Virus record (IMG/VR): IMGVR_UViG_3300037808_000992
Span: 36,985-100,984 of that record
DNA from: a virus
Strand: one strand, 5' to 3'
Length of the DNA stretch: 64,000 nucleotides
Each line of letters starts with the position of its first letter. Within the stretch, counting starts at the first letter, position 1. Position numbers and translations under genes: made by a program. The notes below the pieces were generated by a model. The model was not told where the DNA came from, did no database searches, and saw only the letters and a program-made list of their open reading frames with translations. Positions 49,989 through 58,823 of this stretch are shown in pieces.

Positions 49989-51129
49989 TTACCCTAAAGC
50001 CGCTAGTTACAGCGATAGTTTTTTAAAGAAGGTCGGGAGAGATCGAGAGTGGCTACTTTCTTGGGCCGTCGATCATGCTGTTGTCCAAGGGACGGTGTAC
50101 CCTGAGGACGATGGTGATTTTGTAAATGCCGTTGTATCTATCCAAATTGTCTTGTTCGATGCGGAAAGTGTGGCTGATATCGATGGCCGGTTAGGACCTG
50201 CTACCTATGGCAGAATGATGACCTACGAAGAGTCGCTGGTTGAAGAAGAGACGCAGCCGGAACCCATCCAGACGGGCGATTACATGATTTTTGCAGGGGA
50301 GAAAATTCAAGTCCCTGGGGTAGATATTGTAAGTTTCGATGAGGTAGGGAGTCTGTCTTTCGTAGACTCAACTCGGAAGGGTTATTACAAGTGGCCTAAG
50401 CCTATTGATGAAATGTTGGGAGGTACGTCGGACTACGCTTACCTTCTCAGCACGATTCATTGGGACGCTGCTTTGAGTGCTTCTTCAGCTTTTAACATTC
50501 TGAAGAAGCGAGGCTATTCCTCTTCTTTTGGAATTGATAATCCTGATAAAGAAACTGGAGTGGTAAAGGTGTTTGAGTGGTTGGATCCGGGTTTATATCG
50601 GGGAGCACACGGCGGAACTAAGGCTAACAGAGCTTCTGTGGCTAGTTTTGATTTGAGTAATGCTGTTTATACAAAATACGCGAATCGATATTTAAAAAAG
50701 ACGAACATTTTGCGTCCGGTTATCACTCCTAGATTTCACCACACTAAGAAAACGATGCTTGGGATGTACAAGGGTCAAGTGGTAGCCCTTCTACGCATAT
50801 TGAAAGCATTGGCTGAACGGACTGGATTGCCTTTGGTGTTTCCTGTAGACGAAACGGGTGAGCCTATTAGAAAGGTGTATGAGGATCTCTTCAGTAAAAA
50901 ATATCACGGAGCACATACGCACATGCACATCACTCGAAAGAAGTGGGATGTTGCTGGTTTGGAGGATCAGATTATTATCTTGTTACTTACTGATCCTGCT
51001 TTGTTTACAGAATTCCCGACGCTGGTGGAGTGCTTCAGACTCCAGGACAGTCGGTGGGCTAAATGGTTAGATGATAAGAAAAAAAGGTGGCAGTGGGATG
51101 AAATTGGTTGGGTTGCCAATGTCAGTTAA
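49978..51129 (+). CDS. Putative N-acetylmuramoyl-L-alanine amidase (endolysin)
   Basis: This 383-residue protein has a peptidoglycan-binding-like repeat at ~45-80 (IQIVLFDAESVADIDGRLGP, then ATYGRMM). The amidase_2-like domain starts around residue 155: STIHWDAALSASSAFNIL, GYSSSFGIDN, then GAHGGTKANRASVASFDL. The His in IHWD and AHGG and a THMHI (~316) would be zinc ligands. It has no signal peptide. Amidases cut the stem peptide from muramic acid and release progeny. A location between sbcD and sbcC instead of a lysis cassette is unusual. Confidence 0.72.
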   Translation: MIINYPKAASYSDSFLKKVGRDREWLLSWAVDHAVVQGTVYPEDDGDFVNAVVSIQIVLFDAESVADIDGRLGPATYGRMMTYEESLVEEETQPEPIQTGDYMIFAGEKIQVPGVDIVSFDEVGSLSFVDSTRKGYYKWPKPIDEMLGGTSDYAYLLSTIHWDAALSASSAFNILKKRGYSSSFGIDNPDKETGVVKVFEWLDPGLYRGAHGGTKANRASVASFDLSNAVYTKYANRYLKKTNILRPVITPRFHHTKKTMLGMYKGQVVALLRILKALAERTGLPLVFPVDETGEPIRKVYEDLFSKKYHGAHTHMHITRKKWDVAGLEDQIIILLLTDPALFTEFPTLVECFRLQDSRWAKWLDDKKKRWQWDEIGWVANVS

Positions 51130-51370
51130 GGAGCAACTAGGGGAAGTTAACCCAGATGCTTTATTAGCGGATGGCTTTGAAGATTGTTTTATAGGTATGA
51201 CCTGCGGGGCTACCTCGTTAGCTGTTTATGATTACGACGCTTGCGTGGAGCTACTTATGATCAGGGACACTATGACTTATGGCGATGCCATAGAGTTTAT
51301 GGAATTTAATGTGGTCGGTGCGTATATGGGGAAGGAGACACCGTTATTTGTTCTGTTAGATAAAGATTAA
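51098..51370 (+). CDS. Conserved phage protein of unknown function
   Basis: I prefer ATG 51098, behind AAGGTGG (51084-51090); ATG 51119 is an alternative. The product is ~90 residues. The segment FEDCFIGMTC, then VYDYDACVELLM and TYGDAIEFMEFNVVGAYMG, matches a small protein found in many tailed phages, annotated there only as hypothetical. It is compact alpha/beta with several aromatic residues. It overlaps the amidase gene. The function remains unknown, but its recurrence in phages indicates a useful role. Confidence 0.6.
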   Translation: MKLVGLPMSVKEQLGEVNPDALLADGFEDCFIGMTCGATSLAVYDYDACVELLMIRDTMTYGDAIEFMEFNVVGAYMGKETPLFVLLDKD

Positions 51371-51407
51371 TTATATTAGTTAGTTATAAATACAAAGGTA
51401 TAAATAT

Positions 51408-53339
51408 ATGAATCTGTTATCAGTTACTTTAGAGAACTTCTTAATAATATCTAAAGCCACTATAGCACTCCAAAATCGAGGTCTTGTTCGTATTGCAGGT
51501 GAAAATACTGACGACACGACTTCGATTAGTAATGGGTCTGGTAAATCTACATTGATTGAGGGGATTTACTGGGGGCTTTTTGGGGATAGCTTGAGAAATC
51601 TTAAATCTTCCGATGATGTGGTTAACCGCACTGTGGGGAAGAATTGTTCTGTGGTACTGGAGTTTGAAGAGGGCGAGACTTCTTACCGCGTTGAGCGATA
51701 TCGAAAACATTCCAAGAAGAAGAACAACTTATATCTGTATATTAATGATGTAGATTCTCGGGGAAAAGATAATCGTGAAACTCAAACGTATATTGAAGAC
51801 ATCGTGGGCATGGATAAAACTTCCTTTTCTAATTCCATTGTTTTTGGTCAAGGTCATTCGAAAAACCTCAAACGATTCTCGGAGATGACTGACTCTGAGA
51901 AGAAAGCCACTCTTGAAAAAGTGCTTTCTTTGGAAGTGTTCGGAAAAGCTTTTGATAAGACAAAAGAGAAGTTGTCTGAATTAGAGACGGGCATAGCCCT
52001 TAAAAGGCAAGCGTTAGAGTCTCTTGAGACTAAATTAGTAGAGATGGCACAGCAGACGAAAGACGCCTCTCAGGGTTTGGGGCAGTTTGAAGATCGTCGC
52101 AATAGCCGAATAGCTGATGTGTTGGGCGAGCGAGACGCGTTACTGAGGACCTTGGAAGACCTGGATCAAAATTTAGTAGCTATTAAAAGTAACCACACCT
52201 CTATAGAAGAATTAGATCAGACCATGGAGGCGTGTGAAGAGCTTCTTGCTGATCAGATGAAGGAAATAGATAGCCTGAAGGAAGGGATAGGGGAACGAAA
52301 AACAAAGATTCTATCTACCACCCAGTCTATCAACGCAGACATCCAACGACATAAGAAACAGTTGGACTCCCTTAGCGACGGATCGGACGCAGGGGGGAGG
52401 TGTGAGTATTGCGCCAGCGTGATTGTACAAACTAACCTTGATCATGAGAGGGACGGGTTGGAGTTTGAAATAGAAGATAGAGAGCGCAGTGTAAAATCGT
52501 TAAATACTGAACTTGAAACTTTAGTGAGCGAATACGAGAAGAAACGTGAGTCTGTCGATGCGATTATCGGAGACATTAATGACGTTATAAAAGCGTGTAA
52601 GTCTCAACAGGCGACCTTCCACACTACCCAACGTCATATCGATAGGATGGAGTTGGAGGTCAAGCACGCACAGACTACTGCTGACGATAAAGCTCAACAG
52701 GCTAAAGATATAGAAACAGAGGATAATCCGTGGAAGAGCATTGTTGCTAATTTAGAAACTGCGACGAAGGGACTGGAAGCGGAGAAAGAGGGATTTAAAG
52801 AAGCTTTTTCTGAGTATGAGGAGGAGCTTAAGATCTTATCTTTTTGGAGAACTGCGTTTTCCAGACAAGGCATACGATCCTTCTTACTCGATAAAATAGT
52901 TCCGTTCCTAAATGAGCGCGTGGCGCACTATCTTGCAATCCTCACGGACGGGGGCATCACCGCTAAATTCTCTACAGTAAAACGTTTGGCCTCAGGGGAA
53001 TACCGAGAGAACTTTAATCTTGAAGTAACCAATCGTCACGCGTCTGAGTCCTACGAAGGAAACAGTGGTGGGGAAAAGAGGCGGATTGATTTAGCAGTGG
53101 CTTTAGCGTTTAACGATTTTTTAGCTTCCCGAAGCGGTAAACGATTCAATATCTTATTATTGGATGAGGTTTTTGAAGGTGTTGACGCAGAAGGGTTGTA
53201 TTACGTTATTAAAGTTCTTGAAGATCTAGCCCGTCGTAAGTCGTCGGTGTTTGTTATTACTCACCGAGACGAATTAAAAAGCTATTTCTCTGATGAAATT
53301 TTAGTAAAGAGAGAGGCAGGACTAAGTTTAGTTGCCTAG
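51408..53339 (+). CDS. sbcC: SbcC/Rad50/gp46-like nuclease ATPase
   Basis: This 643-residue SMC-like ATPase has an N-terminal Walker A (SNGSGKST, ~45), long coiled coils flanking a zinc hook (CEYC, ~332) and a C-terminal ABC signature (NSGGEKRRIDLAVALAF, ~546) with Walker B (ILLLDEVFEG, ~582). It powers the SbcD nuclease for end resection and replication-fork processing. The coiled coils are shorter than bacterial SbcC, as in T4 gp46. The ribosome-binding site is AAAGGT. Confidence 0.92.
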   Translation: MNLLSVTLENFLIISKATIALQNRGLVRIAGENTDDTTSISNGSGKSTLIEGIYWGLFGDSLRNLKSSDDVVNRTVGKNCSVVLEFEEGETSYRVERYRKHSKKKNNLYLYINDVDSRGKDNRETQTYIEDIVGMDKTSFSNSIVFGQGHSKNLKRFSEMTDSEKKATLEKVLSLEVFGKAFDKTKEKLSELETGIALKRQALESLETKLVEMAQQTKDASQGLGQFEDRRNSRIADVLGERDALLRTLEDLDQNLVAIKSNHTSIEELDQTMEACEELLADQMKEIDSLKEGIGERKTKILSTTQSINADIQRHKKQLDSLSDGSDAGGRCEYCASVIVQTNLDHERDGLEFEIEDRERSVKSLNTELETLVSEYEKKRESVDAIIGDINDVIKACKSQQATFHTTQRHIDRMELEVKHAQTTADDKAQQAKDIETEDNPWKSIVANLETATKGLEAEKEGFKEAFSEYEEELKILSFWRTAFSRQGIRSFLLDKIVPFLNERVAHYLAILTDGGITAKFSTVKRLASGEYRENFNLEVTNRHASESYEGNSGGEKRRIDLAVALAFNDFLASRSGKRFNILLLDEVFEGVDAEGLYYVIKVLEDLARRKSSVFVITHRDELKSYFSDEILVKREAGLSLVA

Positions 53340-53347
53340 AGGTGGTT

Positions 53348-53587
53348 ATGGTTACTGGGGTTTATACCTTTATTTCGTTTGTGTGTATCTACTACTTACT
53401 CTTGTCGGTGGTAGATGCCGTAGGAAGTGTTAGAAAATATAAGGCAGAAATTAGAAAATATAAGGAAGAGGTTGGCGTTTCACAAAGCCCTTCTTCGATT
53501 CAAATTAAGTTTGACTCGAATTTAGACTTGGCTGTTGTTGCTGTGATTTATTTGGTTTCTTACTATTCAGGGCTGTTCCACGGGTAG
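53348..53587 (+). CDS. Small two-segment membrane protein
   Basis: ATG 53348 is preferred. The product is ~79 residues. There are hydrophobic segments near each end (TGVYTFISFVCIYYLLLSVV and LAVVAVIYLVSYYSG) with a charged middle (KYKAEIRKYKEEVG, an internal repeat of K-Y-K-x-E). It may be an inner-membrane protein with a cytoplasmic loop. The function is not recognised. It ends the operon before a promoter. Confidence 0.5.
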   Translation: MVTGVYTFISFVCIYYLLLSVVDAVGSVRKYKAEIRKYKEEVGVSQSPSSIQIKFDSNLDLAVVAVIYLVSYYSGLFHG

Positions 53588-53603
53588 TGGAATAAGCAAA
53601 ACC

Positions 53604-53634
53604 TTGACACAGAGAGGTGTTTTACCGTTATCCT
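53604..53634 (+). promoter_or_regulatory. Possible sigma-70-like promoter
   Basis: TTGACA (53604-53609) with TTATCC/TATCCT at 18-19 bp (53628-53634). The -10 is weaker than in the other promoters. It lies in the gap before the nuclease gene and after a membrane-protein gene. Confidence 0.48.
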
Positions 53635-53683
53635 GTAAGGTGAAGCTTGTGGAAATGAGCGTATAAATGAGTTTAGAAAAAGT

Positions 53684-54277
53684 GTGGTAAATAGAGTGGC
53701 TGATTTTATACCTAGTGTTCCTGATGATATTGGCGTGGTTAATTCCCGGTCTCGATCTGGCAGAAAGGCGAGAAACAAAGGCAGTTCCTTTGAGCGGAAG
53801 ATAGGCAAGTCCCTGGAAGAGTTTTGGGACGCACGATTTTTTAGAACTCCAATGTCTGGAGGGTCTGCGCTTAAGCACGATTATAATTTAGCGGGTGACC
53901 TAAGTACTCCCGATGAGACGTGGCCGTTTCACGTAGAGTGTAAAAACCAAGAAGCCTTGGGCAAGTTCTTCACAATCTTCACGTCAGAAAAGTGCCCTGT
54001 GTGGAAGTGGTGGGATCAAACGATGACCGAGTGTCCTGCGGATAAGCTTCCCCTTTTAATATTTACCAAGAATTATTTTCCAATTTTTTGCCTAATGAAG
54101 GCTTCCTTCTGGCTCTCCCTTAACCATTCGGAGGGTGCTCAGCCGGAAGGATTGGAGTACTCCGCTACTTTATTCGTAGGTGATGTAGTTGTGGTTACTT
54201 TGGATAGGTTTCTTAGTTTAGGAAAAGAAAAATGTTTAACAGCATCAAAAAGTTTTTTAGACGTAATGAATCAATAG
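53684..54277 (+). CDS. PD-(D/E)XK nuclease, Holliday-junction-resolvase-like
   Basis: This 197-residue protein is taken from GTG 53684; GTG 53696 is an alternative. The segment NKGSSFERKIGKSLEEF, then FRTPMSGGSALKHDYNL, GDL and HVECKN, has the order of archaeal Hjc and restriction-like nucleases: a Glu in helix 1, a Gly-Asp, and a Glu-Cys-Lys catalytic pair. It may resolve recombination junctions before packaging, since the terminase gene follows shortly. The C-terminal ~90 residues are not recognised. Two tiny upstream frames (ATG 53655, ATG 53667) overlap its start. Confidence 0.62.
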   Translation: MVNRVADFIPSVPDDIGVVNSRSRSGRKARNKGSSFERKIGKSLEEFWDARFFRTPMSGGSALKHDYNLAGDLSTPDETWPFHVECKNQEALGKFFTIFTSEKCPVWKWWDQTMTECPADKLPLLIFTKNYFPIFCLMKASFWLSLNHSEGAQPEGLEYSATLFVGDVVVVTLDRFLSLGKEKCLTASKSFLDVMNQ

Positions 54278-54351
54278 AAGTAGAGCGGTGTTCGGGGTGT
54301 GGTAAAATACTCCTCCGATGCACTTGTGACGATAACGGTTTAGATAAGTAG
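54232..54351 (+). CDS. Small zinc-ribbon peptide
   Basis: A 39-residue frame starts inside the 3' end of the nuclease gene (AGGA upstream). It has a basic N-terminus (SIKKFFRRNE) and a four-Cys ribbon, CSGC and CTC, with 6 residues between. Four Cys in such a short peptide are unlikely by chance. It may be a small DNA/RNA-binding or adaptor protein. Coding status is probable, not certain. Confidence 0.48.
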   Translation: MFNSIKKFFRRNESIEVERCSGCGKILLRCTCDDNGLDK

Positions 54352-54359
54352 GCGTTTTT

Positions 54360-54935
54360 ATGCAGAATCGACAGAATCGATATTATGTAGCAGTAGATAT
54401 TCAAAACCTTTGGTACTCGTGCCGTAATTCATTTGGGTCTGGTTACCGGGTAGATTATAGGCAGCTTCAGGAGTACATCTACGACATTACGGACGGCGTA
54501 GATCCTGTGATTACATGCGTGGCTTATTTAATTGCTTCGCCTAATCACGATCAAACTAACTTCCTTAATACACTGAGAAATCTTGGGTTTAGAGTAAAGA
54601 AGCGAAATCTTTATTACGATCCAGAAAAGAAAAGTGCCACTAACACCAATTGGGATGTAGGGATTACTGCCGATGCTTTTTTGAATCTAGATCAGTACGA
54701 CACACTTATTCTTATTAGTGGAGATGGGGATTTTGTGTACATGGCTGACCCTATTATAGATCAAGGCAAAGAGGTCATAGTGGCTTCTTTTGAGAAATCA
54801 CTGAACAAGGGCTTAGCCAATGCCGCCAGCAAAGTTTACTACTTAGAGGATGACGTTGTTTATTCTCCGCGAGGAAGCAACCGCCCTAAGCATCCTTCGC
54901 ATGTAGACCTTGATGATGATTTTGCTGGTGCGTAG
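54360..54935 (+). CDS. NYN-domain protein (LabA/DUF88-like), possible RNase
   Basis: This 191-residue protein has the NYN/PIN-like pattern: an initial strand with VAVDIQNLWY (first Asp), a central TNWDVGITADAF helix (second Asp) and LILISGDGDFVYMADPI (third Asp pair). NYN proteins are predicted metal-dependent ribonucleases. Phage copies are seen occasionally and could process RNA or interfere with host RNA. The C-terminus is acidic. It overlaps the terminase start. Confidence 0.75.
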   Translation: MQNRQNRYYVAVDIQNLWYSCRNSFGSGYRVDYRQLQEYIYDITDGVDPVITCVAYLIASPNHDQTNFLNTLRNLGFRVKKRNLYYDPEKKSATNTNWDVGITADAFLNLDQYDTLILISGDGDFVYMADPIIDQGKEVIVASFEKSLNKGLANAASKVYYLEDDVVYSPRGSNRPKHPSHVDLDDDFAGA

Positions 54936-56668
54936 TGAGTACAGGCTCGCTAGGCAGTTCGGGGCTAACACAACCCCAAATAGACGCACTCCGTATGGAG
55001 AACTTAGGGGCGTGGTGTGCGATAAATAAGTTTAAAGTCGATCACCGCCCGTTCACTTTCCATAACCGAGCTTTTCTTAAAAGTATTTATCTTTGCAATA
55101 ACCCACGTATTTCGGTGAGGAAGTGTACTCAGGTGGGGCTTACCATCTGGATGATTTTAAAAGTACTTCACCGCTTGCGCTACGCTGAACACGTTAGATC
55201 TAAACTTCCTATGAAGGGAGGGTTTTATTTTCCCGTTTTTGATTCAGTGGCTAAGTTTTCAAAAGATAGACTTCGACCTTTGATTTATGAAATTCCTGAG
55301 TTTAAGGAAAATATCTCCAGTACCCCTAGCATTGATCTGGTGCAGTTTGGCAGTAGTTCTCTTTACTTATCTTACACGGGTGGTGTAGCCACGATGGATT
55401 CTACGCCGATGGATATCTTGTGTATGGATGAGGTTCGACTCATGGCCCCTCCCACTATTAACCAGCTAGAAGAGCGGTTAAGTGGTTCTCCGCACCCGGA
55501 GCTTTATAAGATAAGTACTGCAGGTTACCCCAATGACGCTATCGATAAGGCGTTTATGTTTGGTACGCAGAACACGTGGCACACGACATGTAATTGCAGT
55601 GATGGGGTTATTCTCTCAGACATTTTCCCCGAGTGCGTTGGTCAACGGACTAATTTAAAGTCTGGTAAACCGGAGTATTTCTATCTGTGTCCGACGTGTA
55701 AGAAAGAAGATCTTGTTGCTCAAGAGGGTCGTTATATAGAACATAACCCTACTTCTGATCATGCCAGTTTTCATATTCACCAGATGTTGTCTGCTACTCG
55801 AAATGCTAAGCAGATCTGGGAGCGTTATATAACTACGGATAACCCTAAAGAGTTTTATAACGCTACGCTGGGCAGACCTTATGTGGATGAGTCTAATATT
55901 GGAGCCACTGAGAGTGAGTTAGAGGCGTGTGTAAATACGGATATTAGTTGGGGTTCCGATATGACTAATACCTGTATGGGGGTGGACCAGAGATCAGGAG
56001 ACCTACATGTTGTTATCGCTAAGAACATTAACAATAAGAAGCGCCTCATTCATGTAGAGGTGGTAGATAATAAGAGTTCAAAATATAAAGTTGAGGGGGA
56101 AATTGTCACTCCGTTTAAGCGTTTATACGCTTTAATGACGGAGTATGATGTAGATCTGTGCGTGTTGGATGCTTTACCCAACGCGAATGAAGCTAAGGAC
56201 TTCGCCAGAGCGTTCCCAGGGCGAGTTTTCCTCGCTTACTACCGTTCGAGTCAGGATATGGTTAAGTGGTCCGATATGAACACCAGAGCGGCTGCTAGTG
56301 CGGGCAGGAAGAACAGTGAAGACTTGAAGTTTAAGTGGGTGGTGTTTTTAGACCGTTACAAGAGTATAGATTACGCACTGCGTCAGTGGGTTAACCGTCG
56401 CGTGGAGTGCCCCAATCCAAAAGGGTTAATGCAGGAGATTAGAAATCCTAAAACGGGTGCTTACGATCCAGAGTTTGTGTGCCGAGACCAATTATTCCTA
56501 CACCTGCGGTCCATTTGTAGGGAGTTGGTGCAGAACAAGAATGATCCTACTAACTATCGTTATAGGTGGACCTATTTAGGATTAGACCCTCACCTACTTC
56601 ACTCGTGGAATTACCTATGCGTGGCTTTAGAACGTCGTAAGCGTGCGTTTAACTTTGAGTTTATCTAG
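54935..56668 (+). CDS. terL: Terminase large subunit, GpA-type
   Basis: This 577-residue packaging motor and nuclease has a GTG start overlapping the NYN gene's stop. The ATPase has a deviant Walker A, KCTQVGLT (~69), like lambda gpA's KSARVGYSK with the Lys at the start of the motif, and Walker B DILCMDE (~158). A Cys pair (CNC and CPTC, ~215-250) makes a zinc-ribbon insertion. The nuclease domain starts around MGVDQRSGDL (~349) with a later acidic LCVLDALPN. The length fits GpA-like TerL. Confidence 0.87.
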   Translation: MSTGSLGSSGLTQPQIDALRMENLGAWCAINKFKVDHRPFTFHNRAFLKSIYLCNNPRISVRKCTQVGLTIWMILKVLHRLRYAEHVRSKLPMKGGFYFPVFDSVAKFSKDRLRPLIYEIPEFKENISSTPSIDLVQFGSSSLYLSYTGGVATMDSTPMDILCMDEVRLMAPPTINQLEERLSGSPHPELYKISTAGYPNDAIDKAFMFGTQNTWHTTCNCSDGVILSDIFPECVGQRTNLKSGKPEYFYLCPTCKKEDLVAQEGRYIEHNPTSDHASFHIHQMLSATRNAKQIWERYITTDNPKEFYNATLGRPYVDESNIGATESELEACVNTDISWGSDMTNTCMGVDQRSGDLHVVIAKNINNKKRLIHVEVVDNKSSKYKVEGEIVTPFKRLYALMTEYDVDLCVLDALPNANEAKDFARAFPGRVFLAYYRSSQDMVKWSDMNTRAAASAGRKNSEDLKFKWVVFLDRYKSIDYALRQWVNRRVECPNPKGLMQEIRNPKTGAYDPEFVCRDQLFLHLRSICRELVQNKNDPTNYRYRWTYLGLDPHLLHSWNYLCVALERRKRAFNFEFI

Positions 56669-56676
56669 GAGGCAGT

Positions 56677-57318
56677 ATGGCTAGGACACCCGTTACATCC
56701 AAAGACGATGATAGAGTGAAGCAAAAAGAAGCTTTAATGCTTCGTAGCGAAGATTTGATTGAACGCAGGCGTCTTAATGTGATCCAGTTGCGTCTCCAAG
56801 GCATGACGGTGAGTGAGGTAGCCGAGCGATTAAAGGTATCTACAGATACTATTGCTAAAGACATCGATGCGGTTAGAAACTCTAACGCTAAACATGTAGA
56901 GAGATTTAACCAGAAAGATTTTGTAGGTGACACTCTTAGCGTATATGACGCGATTGAAAGAGATGCGTGGTCTCAGGTAGCCATCCTTCCCGAAGGGGAC
57001 TCCCGTCGTGTGAAGTTTCTTGATGCGGTAAGAAATACTCGTAAAGAGCAAATTAAACTATTGCAGAACAGTGGCCTTTTACATAAAGAAGCAGAGAAGG
57101 TTGAAGTCCAAGTTACGACTCAAGTTATTGAAAATTGGACAGACGAGCAGAAGTTACGGATTTCGGAAGCAGTGGTGGAAGCCTCACTAGAGGACTTCAT
57201 CGCGTTACCGGAAGTTAAAGAAGTAAAAATTCCAAGTATAAAAGATATAGATTTAGAGGACTTTGCTGAGTTTTCTACCTCAGTAGATATAGATCATGAA
57301 AAAGAAGAGTCTGAGTAA
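56677..57318 (+). CDS. terS: Putative terminase small subunit with HTH
   Basis: This 213-residue protein has an N-terminal helix-turn-helix (~33-60: NVIQLRLQGMTVSEVAERL then KVSTDTIAKDIDAV), as in TerS DNA-binding domains. The middle is a helical oligomerisation region, and the C-terminus is acidic (EEFAEF/DHEKEESE). It begins 8 bp after the large subunit. TerS usually precedes TerL, so the order is reversed. An HTH regulator unrelated to packaging is the alternative. Confidence 0.62.
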   Translation: MARTPVTSKDDDRVKQKEALMLRSEDLIERRRLNVIQLRLQGMTVSEVAERLKVSTDTIAKDIDAVRNSNAKHVERFNQKDFVGDTLSVYDAIERDAWSQVAILPEGDSRRVKFLDAVRNTRKEQIKLLQNSGLLHKEAEKVEVQVTTQVIENWTDEQKLRISEAVVEASLEDFIALPEVKEVKIPSIKDIDLEDFAEFSTSVDIDHEKEESE

Positions 57319-58117
57319 AAGCGTACAGAGATCATTTTTGAAGTGGGTTGGTGGGAAAAATAAAAGTATCCAAAAGATACTTCCTCTTTTTCCTGATTCC
57401 TATGCTAACTACTATGAGCCTTTCATAGGAAGTTGCGTTGTTCATCTAAACGAGCAGCACTCTCCTGCATTTTTGTCCGATCTAGAAAAACCTTTAGTTG
57501 ATACAATTCTGTCTGTTCAACAATCTTGCGATGATGTTTGTGAGGAGTTGCAGAAGTTAAATAATTCAGAGACTGATTATTATATAGTTCGAGATGTTTT
57601 TAATAATCGGGAAAGTTTTACTCCCGCAGAGGCTGCTAAATTTATTTACTTAAATAAGTGTGGCTTTAACGGGTTGTACAGAGTGAATAGTCAGGGTCGT
57701 TTTAACGGCCCTTTTGGTAAGCGGAATGGACAACCGCACCAGGATTACGATATACTACGAACATGCAGCGAGCTATTAAGTACAGCCGTAGTAAGCCATT
57801 CAGATTATTCGACTGCGATTTCGCAGTGCTCTAAAGGGGATTTTGTTTATTTTGATCCTCCCTATTACAAAATCGATGGCGCGTCCTACGTAGGATACAA
57901 CAAGAGTCAATTTTCATATCAGGATCACGAGCGTTTGAGAGACATATGTACCAGTTTAGATTCCAAAGGGGTTTTGTTTGTTGTGAGTAATTCAGACTGC
58001 GCCCCGATACGCACCCTTTTTAAAGACTTCAAGGTGCAAAAGATTTCCACAATAACATCCGTGTCTGCCGGGGCGAAACGAGGGGCACACGATGAGTTAT
58101 TTATAAGTAATTATTGA
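57296..58117 (+). CDS. dam: DNA adenine methyltransferase (Dam-type)
   Basis: This 273-residue N6-adenine methylase has the Dam order: a Lys-Trp-x-Gly-Gly-Lys near the N-terminus (FLKWVGGKNKSI), motif I EPFIGSCVV (~41), GLYRVNSQGRFN, motif IV DPPY (~191), and a C-terminal VSNSD. It probably methylates GATC or a related site, protecting phage DNA from restriction. The start overlaps the previous gene by 23 bp. GATC sites are present at the origin-like region (38491-38504). Confidence 0.9.
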   Translation: MKKKSLSKSVQRSFLKWVGGKNKSIQKILPLFPDSYANYYEPFIGSCVVHLNEQHSPAFLSDLEKPLVDTILSVQQSCDDVCEELQKLNNSETDYYIVRDVFNNRESFTPAEAAKFIYLNKCGFNGLYRVNSQGRFNGPFGKRNGQPHQDYDILRTCSELLSTAVVSHSDYSTAISQCSKGDFVYFDPPYYKIDGASYVGYNKSQFSYQDHERLRDICTSLDSKGVLFVVSNSDCAPIRTLFKDFKVQKISTITSVSAGAKRGAHDELFISNY

Positions 58118-58130
58118 GGATTTAAAAAAA

Positions 58131-58544
58131 ATGAGATTAGCTAAAAATTATGGTGCTCGGTACAAGAAAGACGAGCCTCTGAAGAAAGAAAAATCAACGG
58201 TACGGTTACGCAGAAAAAAGGAAAAAGTTGTGGTGGCTCCTTTGTTCGATGCTCCTGAGCCAGTGTATGTAAATGGGACGGTACACACCCTTACCCATAC
58301 CATTTATAAGAATCACAAGATTAAATTAGAACCCAATCAATCTATTGATAACGCTTTAAAATTTATTAATTCCTTTGGTTGGACAATGCTTGTTAATCAG
58401 TTCAAGAATAACGAGGTTCAGGTGTTGTTGAGCCGTCTTAAACCTGACGGAAGTGTAGATACAGTGGAAAAGATTTCAAACTCATTAGTGCTTGCGGTAT
58501 TCTCAGCCCTGGACGCTGTAATGGACCGGAGCTTTAAAGTTTGA
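58131..58544 (+). CDS. Unknown basic protein
   Basis: This is a 137-residue protein with a strongly basic N-terminus (GARYKKDEPLKKEKSTVRLR) and a C-terminal alpha/beta domain (~60-135; helix ALKFINSFGWTMLVNQFK, strands VQVLLSRLKPDG). The basic arm suggests nucleic-acid contact. No family is recognised. It overlaps the next gene's start (TTGA). Confidence 0.5.
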   Translation: MRLAKNYGARYKKDEPLKKEKSTVRLRRKKEKVVVAPLFDAPEPVYVNGTVHTLTHTIYKNHKIKLEPNQSIDNALKFINSFGWTMLVNQFKNNEVQVLLSRLKPDGSVDTVEKISNSLVLAVFSALDAVMDRSFKV

Positions 58545-58777
58545 TTTTCTTCTGGATATCTTATCGACACTACCCTGGCTTACCGGACGTTAGCGCCTTA
58601 CGGCTCGTCAATGGCACAAAGGAAATCTTTGATTACTATAAAAAACAAGGTTTCCCCGGCTGGGTTGTGATCAGTGAGTTTTTCGACGAAGAAGATAAAG
58701 CTGTTGCCTACGCTGAAGCCCAACACTGGGATTTAATCCAAATGACCCCCTTCTTTGACGCCTACATCAACGCTTAA
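58541..58777 (+). CDS. Unknown small protein
   Basis: The 78-residue product starts with TTG 58541 overlapping the previous stop, with GGAG at 58528-58531. It has a tryptophan-rich start (IFFWISYRHYPG) and an acidic helix near FFDEEDKAVAYAEAQ. It may be a small alpha/beta fold. The function is unknown. Confidence 0.45.
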   Translation: MIFFWISYRHYPGLPDVSALRLVNGTKEIFDYYKKQGFPGWVVISEFFDEEDKAVAYAEAQHWDLIQMTPFFDAYINA

Positions 58778-58788
58778 TAATTACTTCC

Positions 58789-58817
58789 TTGACTCAGTAT
58801 TCCTTTAGTGCTACTGT
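58789..58817 (+). promoter_or_regulatory. Sigma-70-like promoter giving a leaderless message
   Basis: TTGACT (58789-58794), 17 bp, TACTGT (58812-58817). Expected initiation is at the ATG 58824 of the next gene, with no Shine-Dalgarno sequence in between. The GTGGGGGTATG context equals the helicase promoter's GTGGGGGTGTG. Confidence 0.75.
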
Positions 58818-58823
58818 GGGGGT

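Noticed and set aside
50858-51070. Plus-strand frame inside the amidase gene
   Set aside because: Shadow of the amidase frame with no ribosome-binding site.
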